Source: Lysinibacillus sphaericus | GTDB taxonomy: Bacteria > Bacillota > Bacilli > Bacillales_A > Planococcaceae | Length of the DNA stretch: 64,000 nucleotides | Reading direction: 5' to 3' | Assembly (NCBI RefSeq): GCF_001629735.1 | Contig: NZ_CP015224.1 | Location: 2,666,001-2,730,000 of the forward strand | Part shown: piece after piece, positions 34,915 to 44,406 of the stretch | Numbering within the stretch: position 1 is the stretch's first letter | Layout: every line of letters starts with the position of its first letter | Made by a program: the position numbers and the translations under genes | Notes under the pieces: generated by a model | What the model was told of the DNA's origin: nothing | What the model saw: only the letters and a program-made list of their open reading frames with translations | Databases searched by the model: none

Positions 34915-36093
34915 GTGAAGTTATATAAATCAGTAAAAGAACCTGAAATATATCACTATTTCAATGCAAATAAAGAAAAACTGTGGGTGTATCGCCATAA
35001 GTATTATGATGCTGCTAATAAACGGAGAGAAAAGAAAAAAAGTGGCTTTAAAACAGAAAAAGCAGCATTGAAAGCCCTGTTGGAAGTTAAGGCTCAAACG
35101 CTGCGCGGTGAAACAAAGTATATTGAAAATGATAACCTAACAGTTGGCCAATGGCTAGATATTTGGTATGAATCCAATCAAAAGAAATGGAAAATAACCT
35201 CACGTAAACAACGTGAAATGGCTATCCGTTTACAAATGAAGCCATTAATCGGACATTTCAAGCTGCAACAACTTACGAAAGCTATCTATCAAAAGCATTA
35301 TATTAATGAGCTAGAAAAGACATACAAGCCAAGTACAGTTAGATTGCTCCACAATTTATTTAAAATTGCTATCAACGCTGCAGTAGAAGAAGAAATTTTA
35401 CTTCGAAATCGTTTTACCAAAATCGCATTTGATGAAGCAACTAACGTCTCCAATAAAGCAGACGAAAATTATTTAACTCCTGAAGAATTAGGACTGTTTT
35501 TAAAAACTGCTAAGGAAACCGAAAACATTACAAATTATACGTTCCTTTTATTGATCGCCTATACAGGTATTCGTAGAGGTGAAGCGTGTGGTCTTCAATG
35601 GAAGAACATCGATTTTAAAAACAATACGATTACTATTGAACGTACACGCGATCAAAAAGGAACTCGTACACCTAAAACTAAAAATAGCCTGCGTACGATT
35701 AAAGTTGAAAAATCTGTATTAGCTCAATTAGAAAAGTACCATACATGGTGCAAGGCTACTCTTTTTGCTTTCGGAAAGAAAATTAAAGATACGAGTTATG
35801 TATTTGTCTCCTATCAAACAGGTGAACCAATTTCGGATTCTGGATTACTTTATATGACTAGACGTGTGATAGAAAAAGCAAGTCTACCTGAAATCACACT
35901 TCATGGATTACGCCATACACACTGTACCGTATTATTAAATAAAGGTGTCAATGTGAAAGTGATTGCCGAACGTTTAGGAAATACGCCAGCAATGATTTAT
36001 GAAGTATATGGCCATGTATTAAAAGAACTTGAAGAAGAAACAGTTCAGATTTTCAGTGATAGCATTGGGGCTAATTCTGGGGCTAAAAATTAA
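34915..36093 (+). CDS. int: Tyrosine-recombinase integrase
   Basis: Start preferred at GTG 34915 because GAAAGGA sits 9 bp upstream; the ATG at 34906 abuts that site. The 392-residue product has an arm-binding N-domain (about 10-65), a SAM-like core-binding domain (about 75-160) and the catalytic domain: R220 (YTGIRRGE), a Lys near TPKTKNSLR, HGLRH (H330, R333) and Tyr365 in EVYGHV. Its last codons contain two GGGGCTA units also found near attL. It integrates into the 3' end of rpsD. Confidence 0.95.
   Translation: MKLYKSVKEPEIYHYFNANKEKLWVYRHKYYDAANKRREKKKSGFKTEKAALKALLEVKAQTLRGETKYIENDNLTVGQWLDIWYESNQKKWKITSRKQREMAIRLQMKPLIGHFKLQQLTKAIYQKHYINELEKTYKPSTVRLLHNLFKIAINAAVEEEILLRNRFTKIAFDEATNVSNKADENYLTPEELGLFLKTAKETENITNYTFLLLIAYTGIRRGEACGLQWKNIDFKNNTITIERTRDQKGTRTPKTKNSLRTIKVEKSVLAQLEKYHTWCKATLFAFGKKIKDTSYVFVSYQTGEPISDSGLLYMTRRVIEKASLPEITLHGLRHTHCTVLLNKGVNVKVIAERLGNTPAMIYEVYGHVLKELEEETVQIFSDSIGANSGAKN
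36061..36085 (+). repeat. GGGGCTA repeats near attR
   Basis: GGGGCTA at 36067 and 36079 within the integrase 3' end; AGCATTGGGGCTAA (36061-36074) matches 21440-21453 exactly. Confidence 0.55.
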
Positions 36094-36144
36094 ATATATA
36101 CCTTAAACCATTGGTGTTAATGCGTTTTCTAGGTGAGTTGTATT

Positions 36145-36159
36145 CTACTCTCGTTAATT
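36145..36159 (+). repeat. attR core
   Basis: CTACTCTCGTTAATT, identical to 21303-21317, 51 bp after the integrase stop. Confidence 0.85.
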
Positions 36160-36187
36160 TTTTAACGATAGAAATCTTCGGATTCTT

Positions 36188-36230
36188 AAACCCCGTAGCC
36201 TTGGTATACCAAGTGTTTACGGGGTTTTTG
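36188..36230 (+). terminator. Displaced original rpsD terminator
   Basis: AAACCCCGTA pairs with TACGGGGTTT around an inner CCTTGGTATACCAAG palindrome, then TTTTTG. Joining attL and attR would place it just after rpsD. Confidence 0.85.
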
Positions 36231-36285
36231 TTTTGTATTTTACTTTGGATAATTAGCGTTTTTTACTGGGGGTTTAGGGGAGCGA

Positions 36286-36492
36286 ATGAGGGAACGTCAC
36301 TTTAATTTATTTCAAAAAAATCAACGGACAGATGTACATTTATCTTCATTCCGAAGCACAAAACGAGCTACACAGGCTTACAGAGAAAAAAACAGAGATA
36401 AAACAAGGGAACATTCAGCGAAGAGTTCAGCTAAGAGTTACATTAATAAGTACTGTGATTTAGATGACTTGGCTGAATTAAAAAGTGAATAA
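36286..36492 (+). CDS. Small basic hypothetical protein, 68 residues
   Basis: ATG 36286 follows TAGGGGAG. Reads MRERHFNLFQKNQRTDVHLS and continues rich in Lys, Arg and Ser. No known motif. It has its own hairpin at 36503. It lies outside the island and presumably once followed rpsD. Confidence 0.5.
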   Translation: MRERHFNLFQKNQRTDVHLSSFRSTKRATQAYREKNRDKTREHSAKSSAKSYINKYCDLDDLAELKSE

Positions 36493-36502
36493 ATTAATAA
36501 AA

Positions 36503-36537
36503 ACCAGGTACACACTTTCAATTGAGCGCCTGGTCTT
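36503..36537 (+). terminator. Terminator after the small basic gene
   Basis: ACCAGG / CCTGGT stem with a 20-nt loop and trailing T-rich sequence; shared with the convergent gene at 36549. Confidence 0.55.
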
Positions 36538-36548
36538 TGCTTTAAATC

Positions 36549-36971
36549 CTAATCAAATTCTTTTTTTATCTGTAATGCAAATTCTTCAATAGATTTTCTA
36601 TCTTGATAAATTGTAATACCAATACCGGAACGAGTAGCTCTATGAGAGTTATATTCTCCTGCATCAATCCAAAATTGGAATTGGTAAACCTGTTCATCAA
36701 TTAGATCACTATTATTCGCTAAAATAGCAAATGAAAAAGATGGATCCGTTGAGTCCCATACTTCTGCTTCCAATAATTCGTCCCAATTATTTAATATCAG
36801 CGTATGCAGCATTATAAGGTCACTTCGTAAAACCAAAAACTTAAAATCTAAATGATGTTCACCACAATTAAGTTTAATCAAAATATTACTGGAAACAGTA
36901 TCACTCTCTATATTAACAACTTCTAAACTTGTCTTTGATGCATCAAATGATCTATCGTATAAGGTTGCCAT
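36549..36971 (-). CDS. Hypothetical protein, candidate immunity protein
   Basis: 140 residues, acidic, beta-rich with many Ile/Leu/Phe/Trp strands and no signal peptide. It starts 9 bp after a DUF4258-like toxin-domain gene, the order usual for polymorphic toxin/immunity pairs. I do not recognise a named immunity family; the role rests on context. Confidence 0.6.
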   Translation of the reverse strand: MATLYDRSFDASKTSLEVVNIESDTVSSNILIKLNCGEHHLDFKFLVLRSDLIMLHTLILNNWDELLEAEVWDSTDPSFSFAILANNSDLIDEQVYQFQFWIDAGEYNSHRATRSGIGITIYQDRKSIEEFALQIKKEFD

Positions 36972-36980
36972 AATTAAATC

Positions 36981-37340
36981 TTACCATCCCCAGTTACTAT
37001 TAATAAATTTCTTAGCGATTTCCCCACTATCAGGTTTGTAAACCGTTGCAACCTCTTTTGAATTCCCTATAAACACTACATTAATATTTTGATCTTTATC
37101 GTAAATAGCTCTAGCACGTGTATGTTTATCCATGAATTTTCTTCCATTTACAATTACATCAGCAACTTGTTTGGAAGAAAGTTGACGTGCGTTAGCCTGT
37201 ATAACTGCGTGTGAAGAAAATTTCACTGTTGCTTTTGGAATTTGTTTTACAACTAGTTTAACACATGTAACTGCAACGAACCATACAATCGGAGCGATCC
37301 TTGGAGCAACAATAAACTGTTCAGATTCCAGTGAATTCAT
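36981..37340 (-). CDS. Orphan toxin C-terminal domain (DUF4258-like)
   Basis: A 119-residue frame whose latter part (FSSHAVIQANARQLSSKQVA, DVIVNGRKFMDKHTRARAIY, VVFIGNSKEVATVY) resembles DUF4258, a nuclease-like domain found at polymorphic-toxin C-termini. The start (ATG 37340) has no ribosome-binding site, and no export or LXG domain precedes it, so this is probably a truncated or displaced cassette. Confidence 0.6.
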   Translation of the reverse strand: MNSLESEQFIVAPRIAPIVWFVAVTCVKLVVKQIPKATVKFSSHAVIQANARQLSSKQVADVIVNGRKFMDKHTRARAIYDKDQNINVVFIGNSKEVATVYKPDSGEIAKKFINSNWGW

Positions 37341-37511
37341 AAAAGGAGTTCGTGCAGTGTTAAAAAGTATAGAGTGTGGCGTTCTGAAATTCTATTAGAA
37401 GATGGTGAACAGCTTAAAGAAAATGGTTATGTATTTATTTCTTCACAAACAAAAGAGCCGTATGCAGATAACAGTCTAAATAATGAAATCCCTCGGCCAC
37501 GAAAAGATTGA
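37335..37511 (+). pseudogene. Frameshifted small gene fragment
   Basis: A frame encoding KYRVWRSEILLEDGEQLKEN and ending NEIPRPRKD lacks a start. AAAAGGAG at 37341 precedes GTG 37357, which is in frame with this peptide only if the A5 run at 37362-37366 gains one base. So it is a decayed gene, a sequencing slip or slippage-dependent. Identity unknown. Confidence 0.4.
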
Positions 37512-37611
37512 AACGACTATTATTTATATGGAGAAGGTGTTTGATTAACTACTTTTCAATAATTAGGATAAAAGATAATAATTGCTCCTACTTCTACATC
37601 TACGAAGGGAT

Positions 37612-37752
37612 TCAGGCAGTCCATCGTAGTATATTACACACCAATGTTATTATTATTAATTCTTCTAATACCTGTTTGACCGGGGTTCCTGCTAATCTCT
37701 TCTCAATTGCCTTCATTTTTACTTCTATTGGATAACCTACTTTTGTTCCCAT
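37612..37752 (-). pseudogene. Truncated IS3-family OrfA
   Basis: Starts MGTKVGYPIEVKMKAIEKRL and AGTPVKQVLEEL, the typical N-terminus of Bacillales IS3/IS150 OrfA. After about 33 residues the similarity stops (IIITLVCNILRWTA, stop). GGAGGTG precedes the ATG. No OrfB or intact ends are seen nearby. Confidence 0.7.
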
Positions 37753-38042
37753 AGAAAAAACACCTCCGTTGATTGTTTGGTTATCCTTTACCCGTATCTC
37801 AACAAAAGGTGTTTATATATATCATTTTTATAGGTCAGTGGGTCTTCATAGTAGCTTTTTACCGTATTGGTGATAGTGCTTTTTGCTCTAGAATATTTGT
37901 AAAATCTAAGACCTCTGAAATAATCTTCATATAAGAATCTACTAATAAGACAAAGACATCGTCTTCACAACTTCCAATTCACTGACTCCTCCATCAGAAC
38001 ATACATTCCTGGTTGTAATTTATCCTTTTAACTTTGCTAGGA

Positions 38043-39725
38043 TTACTTAATTTTAAAATGTGCAATTTGACCTTTTAAGTTTTCAACCATCTCGTTTAAT
38101 TGATTAGCTGTTCCTAGCATTTCTTCCATAAAAGCAGATTGCTCTTGCATAGTTGAAGCAATATTTTGGGTACCTGCTGATGTTTGCTCCAATGATTGCA
38201 CAGTTGTCTCAGTAGTCCCTAATACTTGTTCAGAGCTTGCTGATATTTGTTCTACTGTTGAAGCAATTGATTGCGTTCGCATACTAATGTTTGAAATTAG
38301 AGATGAGATTTTTTGAAAAGTATCTCCAGCCAATCTTATTGCGATAGTCTCATGATTAATTTCATCTACTACTCTCGTAATAGCTTCAACCGATTCATTA
38401 GAATTGTTTTGCATTTCAGAGATTAATTTAGTTATGTCATTAGCAGATTGGGCAGATTGTTCTGCTAAATGTCTTATTTCATCTGCGACAACAGCAAATC
38501 CTTTTCCGTATTCACCTGCACGAGCAGCCTCAATAGCTGCATTTAATGCTAGTAAATTAATTTGATCTGAAATACTTGTAATAACATTTGTAATTTGTCC
38601 TACTTCTTTAGAACGTCGATGCATTTGTTCTGTCATTTGCATAGAGGCTTTTGAAAGCTCGTTAATTGAATCAATTCCTTGTACGGATTGTTGAATGACA
38701 TGATTACCTTGATTGGATTCTTCAGATGTTCTAATAGATTCATCAGAAACGTTTGTAGTAGATTCTGTGATTTCTACTATCCCCTCTGATATTTCTCTAA
38801 TCGCAATTTGATTTTGAATAGCCCCAGTTGTTACCATTTCACTACTTACTGAAACTTCCTGAATTGCTGCTGATACCTGATTGGCCATTTCTGTCACTTG
38901 CTCTATACTTTGCGTCAATTCTTTAGACCCGCTTGCTACATAGTCTGCTGTTGAGGATACATGACCTATAACTTCTTTTAGCTGCACTTGCATACTATTA
39001 AAACTTGATGCAAGCTGACCAATTTCATCATTACTTGTATTTTTAATTTCCTGTGTTAAATCACCAGCAGCAATTACTTTAGTATAATCAACAAGTTCAT
39101 TTAACGGTTTAGAAATTCTTTTAGCAGTGAAATATGCTAGTATACCACTTACCACAATAAATATAAGTGCTAATAACACACATACCTTTATTAATAAATT
39201 CTCCAGATCAACTATAAAATCTGCATCTTCATCTAACCCTAAGACAGAATCTGTTCCTGGAACTTGTAAAAATGTAGACTTATGAGCGCCGTAATCATCT
39301 ATATAAATATCACTTGTAACCATTTTAGTTGTATCTAGCGCTGCTTTTTGTTCATCTGTAAACGCTAGTGGTGATAAATACTTATCGTCATTACCTAAAA
39401 ATAAAATGACTTCTTTATTATCTACTTTACTCATAATATACACATTTTCTAATTCATACTCTTTTTGAAAGTCATTTCCTCTGGACAACAGTTCTTGATA
39501 TGCACTTTTGTTTGTTTTAGCACTATTGATTAATTCTTTATCAAATAACTCTTCAAAGTCATCCATTTTCATTGTTAAGCTCTCTTCAAACTGAGGAATA
39601 ATATATCCATCGATTAAACGCTCAGCTACAATAAATATGGCAAAACTAAAAATTGTGCTTATAACAATAATAGGCATTAATACGTTTAATAATATTTTCT
39701 TTCTAATGGTCATACCTTTAAACAT
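38043..39725 (-). CDS. Methyl-accepting chemotaxis protein
   Basis: A 560-residue transmembrane chemoreceptor: TM1 at about 11-34, an extracellular sensor region of about 140 residues (single-Cache-like), TM2 at about 172-197, a HAMP domain ([20 protein letters not shown]), then the signalling helical hairpin with the conserved tip [19 protein letters not shown] and [18 protein letters not shown]. Signals to CheA. The ligand is unknown. It lies 38 bp after the ATP-grasp gene and may be co-transcribed. Confidence 0.95.
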   Translation of the reverse strand: MFKGMTIRKKILLNVLMPIIVISTIFSFAIFIVAERLIDGYIIPQFEESLTMKMDDFEELFDKELINSAKTNKSAYQELLSRGNDFQKEYELENVYIMSKVDNKEVILFLGNDDKYLSPLAFTDEQKAALDTTKMVTSDIYIDDYGAHKSTFLQVPGTDSVLGLDEDADFIVDLENLLIKVCVLLALIFIVVSGILAYFTAKRISKPLNELVDYTKVIAAGDLTQEIKNTSNDEIGQLASSFNSMQVQLKEVIGHVSSTADYVASGSKELTQSIEQVTEMANQVSAAIQEVSVSSEMVTTGAIQNQIAIREISEGIVEITESTTNVSDESIRTSEESNQGNHVIQQSVQGIDSINELSKASMQMTEQMHRRSKEVGQITNVITSISDQINLLALNAAIEAARAGEYGKGFAVVADEIRHLAEQSAQSANDITKLISEMQNNSNESVEAITRVVDEINHETIAIRLAGDTFQKISSLISNISMRTQSIASTVEQISASSEQVLGTTETTVQSLEQTSAGTQNIASTMQEQSAFMEEMLGTANQLNEMVENLKGQIAHFKIK

Positions 39726-39763
39726 CGTTAACGCTCCTAACTGTAATATAAAATTAACTATTA

Positions 39764-40936
39764 TTAAACAAATACCAATTCATTTAACGTAATATATTGA
39801 TTCAGATCTAAATTCAATAACCTAGTATTTTCTTTTAAATCTGGTGATTTATGGAATATTACAGCAAAAGTAGAGCTTTCATTCACTTTCATCCGTCGAT
39901 ATTCTAAAATTTCTTCAAAATTTAGTTTAAACGCTTCATGATTAATAGACACAACTTTCTTACAATCAATAGATGCATCTATTTCAGCACAACAAAAACT
40001 ATAAATTGAATCATCCATTTGATTAATTATATTTTCCCAATCAGGCTTTTGTTGTTTAAAAAAGTACTCGCATGCGTTGACACCATATGCATAAACGCCA
40101 AGTTCATTTGTACCGATACCAGCAAATCTAAGTGGGTTTACTTCAATAGGAACTATCTGTCCGAGATTATCGATGCGAATTTCAATATGTATAGGGACAA
40201 GCTTTAATGCGAAGAGCGATGAAATAGTTTTTAAAAATTGTTGAATGTTGTTGAGGGACTCATTTATTACTTGCTTACTCGTATAGTAAATTCTATCGCT
40301 CATGTCCTTCTCATGCCTAAACATTCTTTTAAAAATATTTAGGATAACAGGCTCGCCTTCTTCTGTAAAATATACGTCAACAGCGTATTCATCACCTTCA
40401 ATTAATTTCTCAATTATAAAGGATTGATTATTAATAACTTCGATTGGATACTCTGCACTTGTAACTTCCATTTCAAACTTAAGTTGTTCAATAGTTTCTT
40501 TATATTCTTCTACCTTATCAATACGATGTACTCCTACACTTGAATATCCTATAACAGGCTTAACAATAATAGGGAAAGGTAGTGAACCAGGATCTAATTC
40601 ATCTAATTCTTTTAGAGATACTTCTGTGAAAAAGAAATCTTTAAAATGACTACTTAATGTTTTCCTGAAAGTAACTTTATTTTTCAAAATATCTGTAACA
40701 ATTGTTAAGTAGTGATTAGGTGCATATTTAGATAAAATATTAAGTCCATTTTCAGAGTTAAAGAGAATTTGATAATTCTTCTTCTCTAATTCAATCAACA
40801 AATCGTCTACCTTTTTTAAACTTATAGTAGATTCATTTGGTATAAAAACTTCATTTAATTTGATAACTGGAATTTTATTCTTACTAACTGTGTGCGCTAA
40901 TAAATCAGAAACATAAGGTCTATCTAGTATTATCAA
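39764..40936 (-). CDS. ATP-grasp domain protein
   Basis: 390 residues from TTG 40936 with AGGAG upstream. It has the ATP-grasp landmarks [20 protein letters not shown] (P-loop-like Gly-rich strand), [16 protein letters not shown] and the Mg-binding [21 protein letters not shown]. Carboxylate-amine/thiol ligase of unknown substrate, in the group that includes small-peptide and natural-product ligases. It is next to a chemoreceptor with no biosynthetic partner. Confidence 0.85.
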   Translation of the reverse strand: MIILDRPYVSDLLAHTVSKNKIPVIKLNEVFIPNESTISLKKVDDLLIELEKKNYQILFNSENGLNILSKYAPNHYLTIVTDILKNKVTFRKTLSSHFKDFFFTEVSLKELDELDPGSLPFPIIVKPVIGYSSVGVHRIDKVEEYKETIEQLKFEMEVTSAEYPIEVINNQSFIIEKLIEGDEYAVDVYFTEEGEPVILNIFKRMFRHEKDMSDRIYYTSKQVINESLNNIQQFLKTISSLFALKLVPIHIEIRIDNLGQIVPIEVNPLRFAGIGTNELGVYAYGVNACEYFFKQQKPDWENIINQMDDSIYSFCCAEIDASIDCKKVVSINHEAFKLNFEEILEYRRMKVNESSTFAVIFHKSPDLKENTRLLNLDLNQYITLNELVFV

Positions 40937-41399
40937 CTTTTACACTCCTATCTGTATATTTTTCTAAATATCCATAGCCTAAAATAATTATTAAAAGTAT
41001 GTTAGAATAACTATCATCTATATTAATATAAAATACCTATAATATCCATAGTTTCGCATTTTATTATTTAGGTAATTTTACATCGTAATTGATAAAAAGG
41101 ATATCTAACTACTAACAAGTATATTTACCTATATAATATAACTCTTATACTGTTAATCTTTTTTAATATTGGAGCATTCATTTTAGTACTCAACGTTGAC
41201 ACTTCCGCTATGGCCACTGTGTTTGTCATAATTATTAAGTGTAAATATTTCCATAATTTACCTACAAGGAAATAAACTCCGTTAATTGATCAATCACTCA
41301 AAAATTTCTGCTCATTGCGTCCATTTCGTTAAAGAAACGGATGTTTTTTCAAGAGCTCAAAAAGAAAAAGAGCAGCTAGTGCTACTCCTTCGATAAATC
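40937..41399. other. AT-rich intergenic region
   Basis: 463 bp with no supportable gene. At 41366-41390 the minus strand forms GAGTAGC / GCTGCTC followed by T5, outside and downstream of the gene at 41400. A weaker imperfect hairpin lies near 41320-41346. Confidence 0.6.
41366..41390 (-). terminator. Terminator after the 70-residue gene
   Basis: AGGAGTAGC ACTA GCTGCTCTTTTTC on the minus strand. Confidence 0.7.
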
Positions 41400-41612
41400 T
41401 CACATTCGCTTTAAAATTTCCCTTCGTAATAAAGAAATATAGTCTTGTTCTTCAGGCGACTTAAAGTAAATACAGTTATAATAAATATACTCTTCAAACA
41501 ATTCTATATCGACCATTTCAATTGGATTTTTCCATTCCAGATCTCCCAATAATGTTTGTTGCACCATTTTTTCACTCACACTATCAGCCCCGTTTTTTTC
41601 GCAAGAATACAT
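41400..41612 (-). CDS. Hypothetical protein, 70 residues
   Basis: Starts MYSCEKNGADSVSEKMVQQT; acidic and helical, with WKNPIEMVDIELFEEYIYYN. No recognised family and only a weak ribosome-binding site, but it is followed by a good terminator. Possibly a small regulator. Confidence 0.5.
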   Translation of the reverse strand: MYSCEKNGADSVSEKMVQQTLLGDLEWKNPIEMVDIELFEEYIYYNCIYFKSPEEQDYISLLRREILKRM

Positions 41613-41686
41613 AATTACTCACGATAATATACCAGTATATAACATCAGTATAATAAAAGAGAGCGGTCTATATTATTCTCTTCATT

Positions 41687-42421
41687 TTATGCTTGTTGTT
41701 TTGTTGGTGCTAATACTATTTCTCTAATATTTACACTTTGAGGCTGATTAAATACAAAATAAATTGTTTCTGCTACTGTACTTGGATTTAAACCACCATG
41801 AATTGATTCCTTCCATTCTATGTAGTTCTCTTTAATTTGTTCATCAGATGTGTGTGATAGTAACTCGGTCTCAACCACACCTGGTGCAATTGTTATCACA
41901 CGTACGTTATGCTTTGAAACCTCTTCACGAACATTTTCACTCATTGAATGAACTGCGAATTTCGTCCCCACATATGCCGCATGATCAGCAAATGTTTTCT
42001 TTCCAGCAATAGAACTTACATTAATAATAGTTCCTGTTTGACGTTCAATCATAGAAGGCAATACTGCTTGCATTCCATTTAACATACCTAACACATTTAC
42101 ATCATACATTTCTTTCCATTCAAGAGGATTTTGTTTAGCGATATCGCCCAATAACATACGTCCAGCATTATTTACGATTGCTTCAACTGGTCCAAATTTG
42201 TCTTCAGCTGCCATAAGAGCTTTATCTAAAGCCTCTCTATCTGTTACATCCACACTTGCTTTAATTACATTATCTCCTGTAAATTGATCTAACAAATGTG
42301 CACGACGTGCTATAACTAAAACGTTATATCCATTTTGTATAAACTTCTTTGCTGTTGCTTCACCAATACCTGATGAAGCACCTGTAATTGCAATATATCC
42401 TGTTTTCATTCTGATTGTCAC
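41687..42421 (-). CDS. Short-chain dehydrogenase/reductase
   Basis: A classical SDR of 244 residues: TGASSGIG cofactor motif near residue 14, NNAG at about 87-90, catalytic Ser-Tyr-Lys in NVSSIAG and YVGTK, and IAPGVVETEL. NADP preference is suggested by the basic ARRA after the second strand. Divergent from an HxlR regulator, so probably induced through it, perhaps by reactive electrophiles. Substrate unknown. Confidence 0.93.
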   Translation of the reverse strand: MTIRMKTGYIAITGASSGIGEATAKKFIQNGYNVLVIARRAHLLDQFTGDNVIKASVDVTDREALDKALMAAEDKFGPVEAIVNNAGRMLLGDIAKQNPLEWKEMYDVNVLGMLNGMQAVLPSMIERQTGTIINVSSIAGKKTFADHAAYVGTKFAVHSMSENVREEVSKHNVRVITIAPGVVETELLSHTSDEQIKENYIEWKESIHGGLNPSTVAETIYFVFNQPQSVNIREIVLAPTKQQA

Positions 42422-42501
42422 TCCTTCTTTGATTTCTAAGTAAAATCAGTTTACAATTAAATCTACTTAAGATAAAGTAGGCACCTCTTTGTCCCTTAGT
42501 A

Positions 42502-42511
42502 ACCTTAAGGT
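42502..42511. promoter_or_regulatory. Palindromic operator candidate for the HxlR regulator
   Basis: ACCTTAAGGT, a perfect 10-bp palindrome (within GTAACCTTAAGGTAC) in the 113-bp divergent promoter region between the SDR and hxlR-type genes. Confidence 0.5.
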
Positions 42512-42534
42512 ACTTAATAAAGGAGAGCAATGAA

Positions 42535-42891
42535 TTGGATAAGAAAAAATATTTAAATGAGTTTGATGCTACAATGCAAATTATTCAAGGAAAATGGAAA
42601 ATAATGATTTTATATGAACTATACGAAAACCCTCTCAAACGATTTGGAGAGCTTCAAAGATATATTGAGGATATTTCACATAAAACACTATCCAGACAAT
42701 TAAGAGAACTTGAAATGGATGGATTAATAGTAAAAAATGTATATCCAGAAGTTCCTCCTCGTGTAGAATATTCCATAACTAAAAAAGGATTGTCCCTTAT
42801 TCCTTTACTCGATATGATTTGTGAATGGGGAATTACTCATGTAAAGAAGGAACATTTAGAACGTGTGTTATGTGGGTTGGAGGAGAATTAA
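42535..42891 (+). CDS. HxlR-family transcriptional regulator
   Basis: 118-residue winged-helix protein: IQGKWKIMILYELYENPLKR, FGELQRYIEDISHKTLSRQL and RELEMDGLIVK are the typical HxlR/YodB core. Start is TTG 42535 after AAGGAGAG. No N-terminal redox Cys as in HypR/YodB; cysteines occur only near the C-terminus. It likely regulates the divergent SDR gene. Confidence 0.92.
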   Translation: MDKKKYLNEFDATMQIIQGKWKIMILYELYENPLKRFGELQRYIEDISHKTLSRQLRELEMDGLIVKNVYPEVPPRVEYSITKKGLSLIPLLDMICEWGITHVKKEHLERVLCGLEEN

Positions 42892-43397
42892 ATAAACAAC
42901 CAATTACTTGTTCATTGAAGAATATGTTGCTTTATTCTCAAGAGTATCATTTTCTAGAAATTGCATTTTGATAAATAGATTTTTTTATTTAACTAATGCT
43001 TAATGATTTCCCTTTATTGCTACAGAGATCCTTAAATTCAAAGAAAAGGGAATTAGTTGAGAGAAGTAAAGCCCTTATCACGTTAGATTTAAGTTAGAGA
43101 AGGATGGAAATCAACGTGTTATTATTGACAGAAAGTTGATAGTATTCTCGGTCAGAGAAATGCTGTTTTAATGTTTCCACTTGTTTAAGAGGTCGTTTTA
43201 TCACCTTCAAGACACATGAGTTTTTAAACACTTTATAAAAAACTTTTTAGCCTCAGTTTGACTACCAAAACCCGCCCCCTTATTAAACAAAGACGAAGAA
43301 GGTACTGTGAAGCTCTAATTTCTCAGTACCCTAAATTGTTAAATGATATTTTCACACTATGTTCAAACAAAGTTAGGACAATCTTTTACCCCTTTTT
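42892..43397. other. Non-coding, decayed sequence
   Basis: 506 bp with stops in all frames and no ribosome-binding site with a convincing frame. The left part of a 1.5-kb gene desert between hxlR and the alcohol dehydrogenase gene. Confidence 0.55.
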
Positions 43398-43660
<263 letters not shown>

Positions 43661-43736
43661 CTAAGAGAGAATTGGATTCTTTATTATTTGTCATCAATGA
43701 CTATCTTGGATTAAAAGAGCAGTTGAAAGGACTATA
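43661..43736 (+). pseudogene. C-terminal fragment of an unknown gene
   Basis: Frame [20 protein letters not shown] then QLKGL and stop, directly abutting the ABC-ATPase remnant in opposite orientation. No start; looks like a deletion junction. Confidence 0.35.
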
Positions 43737-43847
43737 ACTTAAGTTGAATAATGCTCTTTTATTGAACAAATTTTTAAAAATAATTTTTAACGAAATTGAA
43801 AACTTCCATTTCAATCAATTTCTTGGTTGCGCTATTCAACAAATTAG

Positions 43848-44057
43848 CCATTTAAAAAATTTAAACTATCTGAAGATGAGGGCATTAACGAAATAAGCTT
43901 CTTTTCTTATATATCCCTTGGGTTCTCAGGGCGTAGAGATTGGTATGAGGGTTATTCTAGAAATACACCGTCCGTATATTCAGAATTTCTTAATATTATT
44001 ATAATCAACAATCATAACTCCCTCTCACTTATGAAAATTTTATATACTTTAAAATAA
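43848..44057 (+). pseudogene. Coding-like fragment, 69 codons, unknown
   Basis: Reads PFKKFKLSEDEGINEISFFS ... RDWYEGYSRNTPSVYSEF and ends LMKILYTLK. No start codon with a ribosome-binding site; a stop lies just upstream. Probably the tail of a lost gene. The remaining 44058-44406 holds only AT-rich sequence with the adh promoter region. Confidence 0.35.
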
Positions 44058-44406
44058 TAATTACATCGCTTCAAAATAACATAACCACTATCTTAATATT
44101 AAAAAACAAATATCAGTTATTTACTATTCTTAGACCCCTTCAAATAGAACCATTTCCAAAAAAATATATTTTATTTTTATAGTAAAACATTTTATAAAAC
44201 ATATTACAATCAGCATTCTTATACCTTTCACATTCTTAAAGAACATTTTAACAAGCTAACTTTTTTGTAAAATAATAACAAGGATAAAGCGAGCAATTTT
44301 AATAAAAATACGAGTTGAACTTTAATAAAAAATAGAATACGATAAATTCCGAAAGGTGGTTCACCATCATTCAAGCAATAATAATTTTTAAAAAGGGGTT
44401 GGAAGT

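Larger units (their letters stand above)
21303..36159. mobile_element. PICI-like phage satellite integrated at the 3' end of rpsD
   Basis: A 14.86-kb element flanked by the 15-bp direct repeat CTACTCTCGTTAATT. The integrase is at the right end. A repressor-like HTH is divergent from a Cro-like HTH, a DUF771/excisionase-like gene and a primase-helicase. An iteron cluster follows the replicase 3' end. The only virion gene is a protease-capsid fusion; there is no terminase, portal, tail or lysis gene. This is the SaPI/PICI layout. The left third holds unrelated cargo. Helper dependence and mobility are inference. Confidence 0.85.

Noticed and set aside
21320..36144. Small terminase subunit (TerS) expected in many SaPIs
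   Set aside because: No gene in the island shows TerS features; the unassigned 29379 product is in a regulator operon and lacks an obvious TerS-type N-terminal HTH.
21303..36159. Complete prophage
   Set aside because: No terminase, portal, tail, holin or endolysin gene fits within the att-bounded 14.9 kb.
36111..36305. Hydrophobic 64-codon ORF across attR
   Set aside because: It reads through the att core and the rpsD terminator stem and has no ribosome-binding site.
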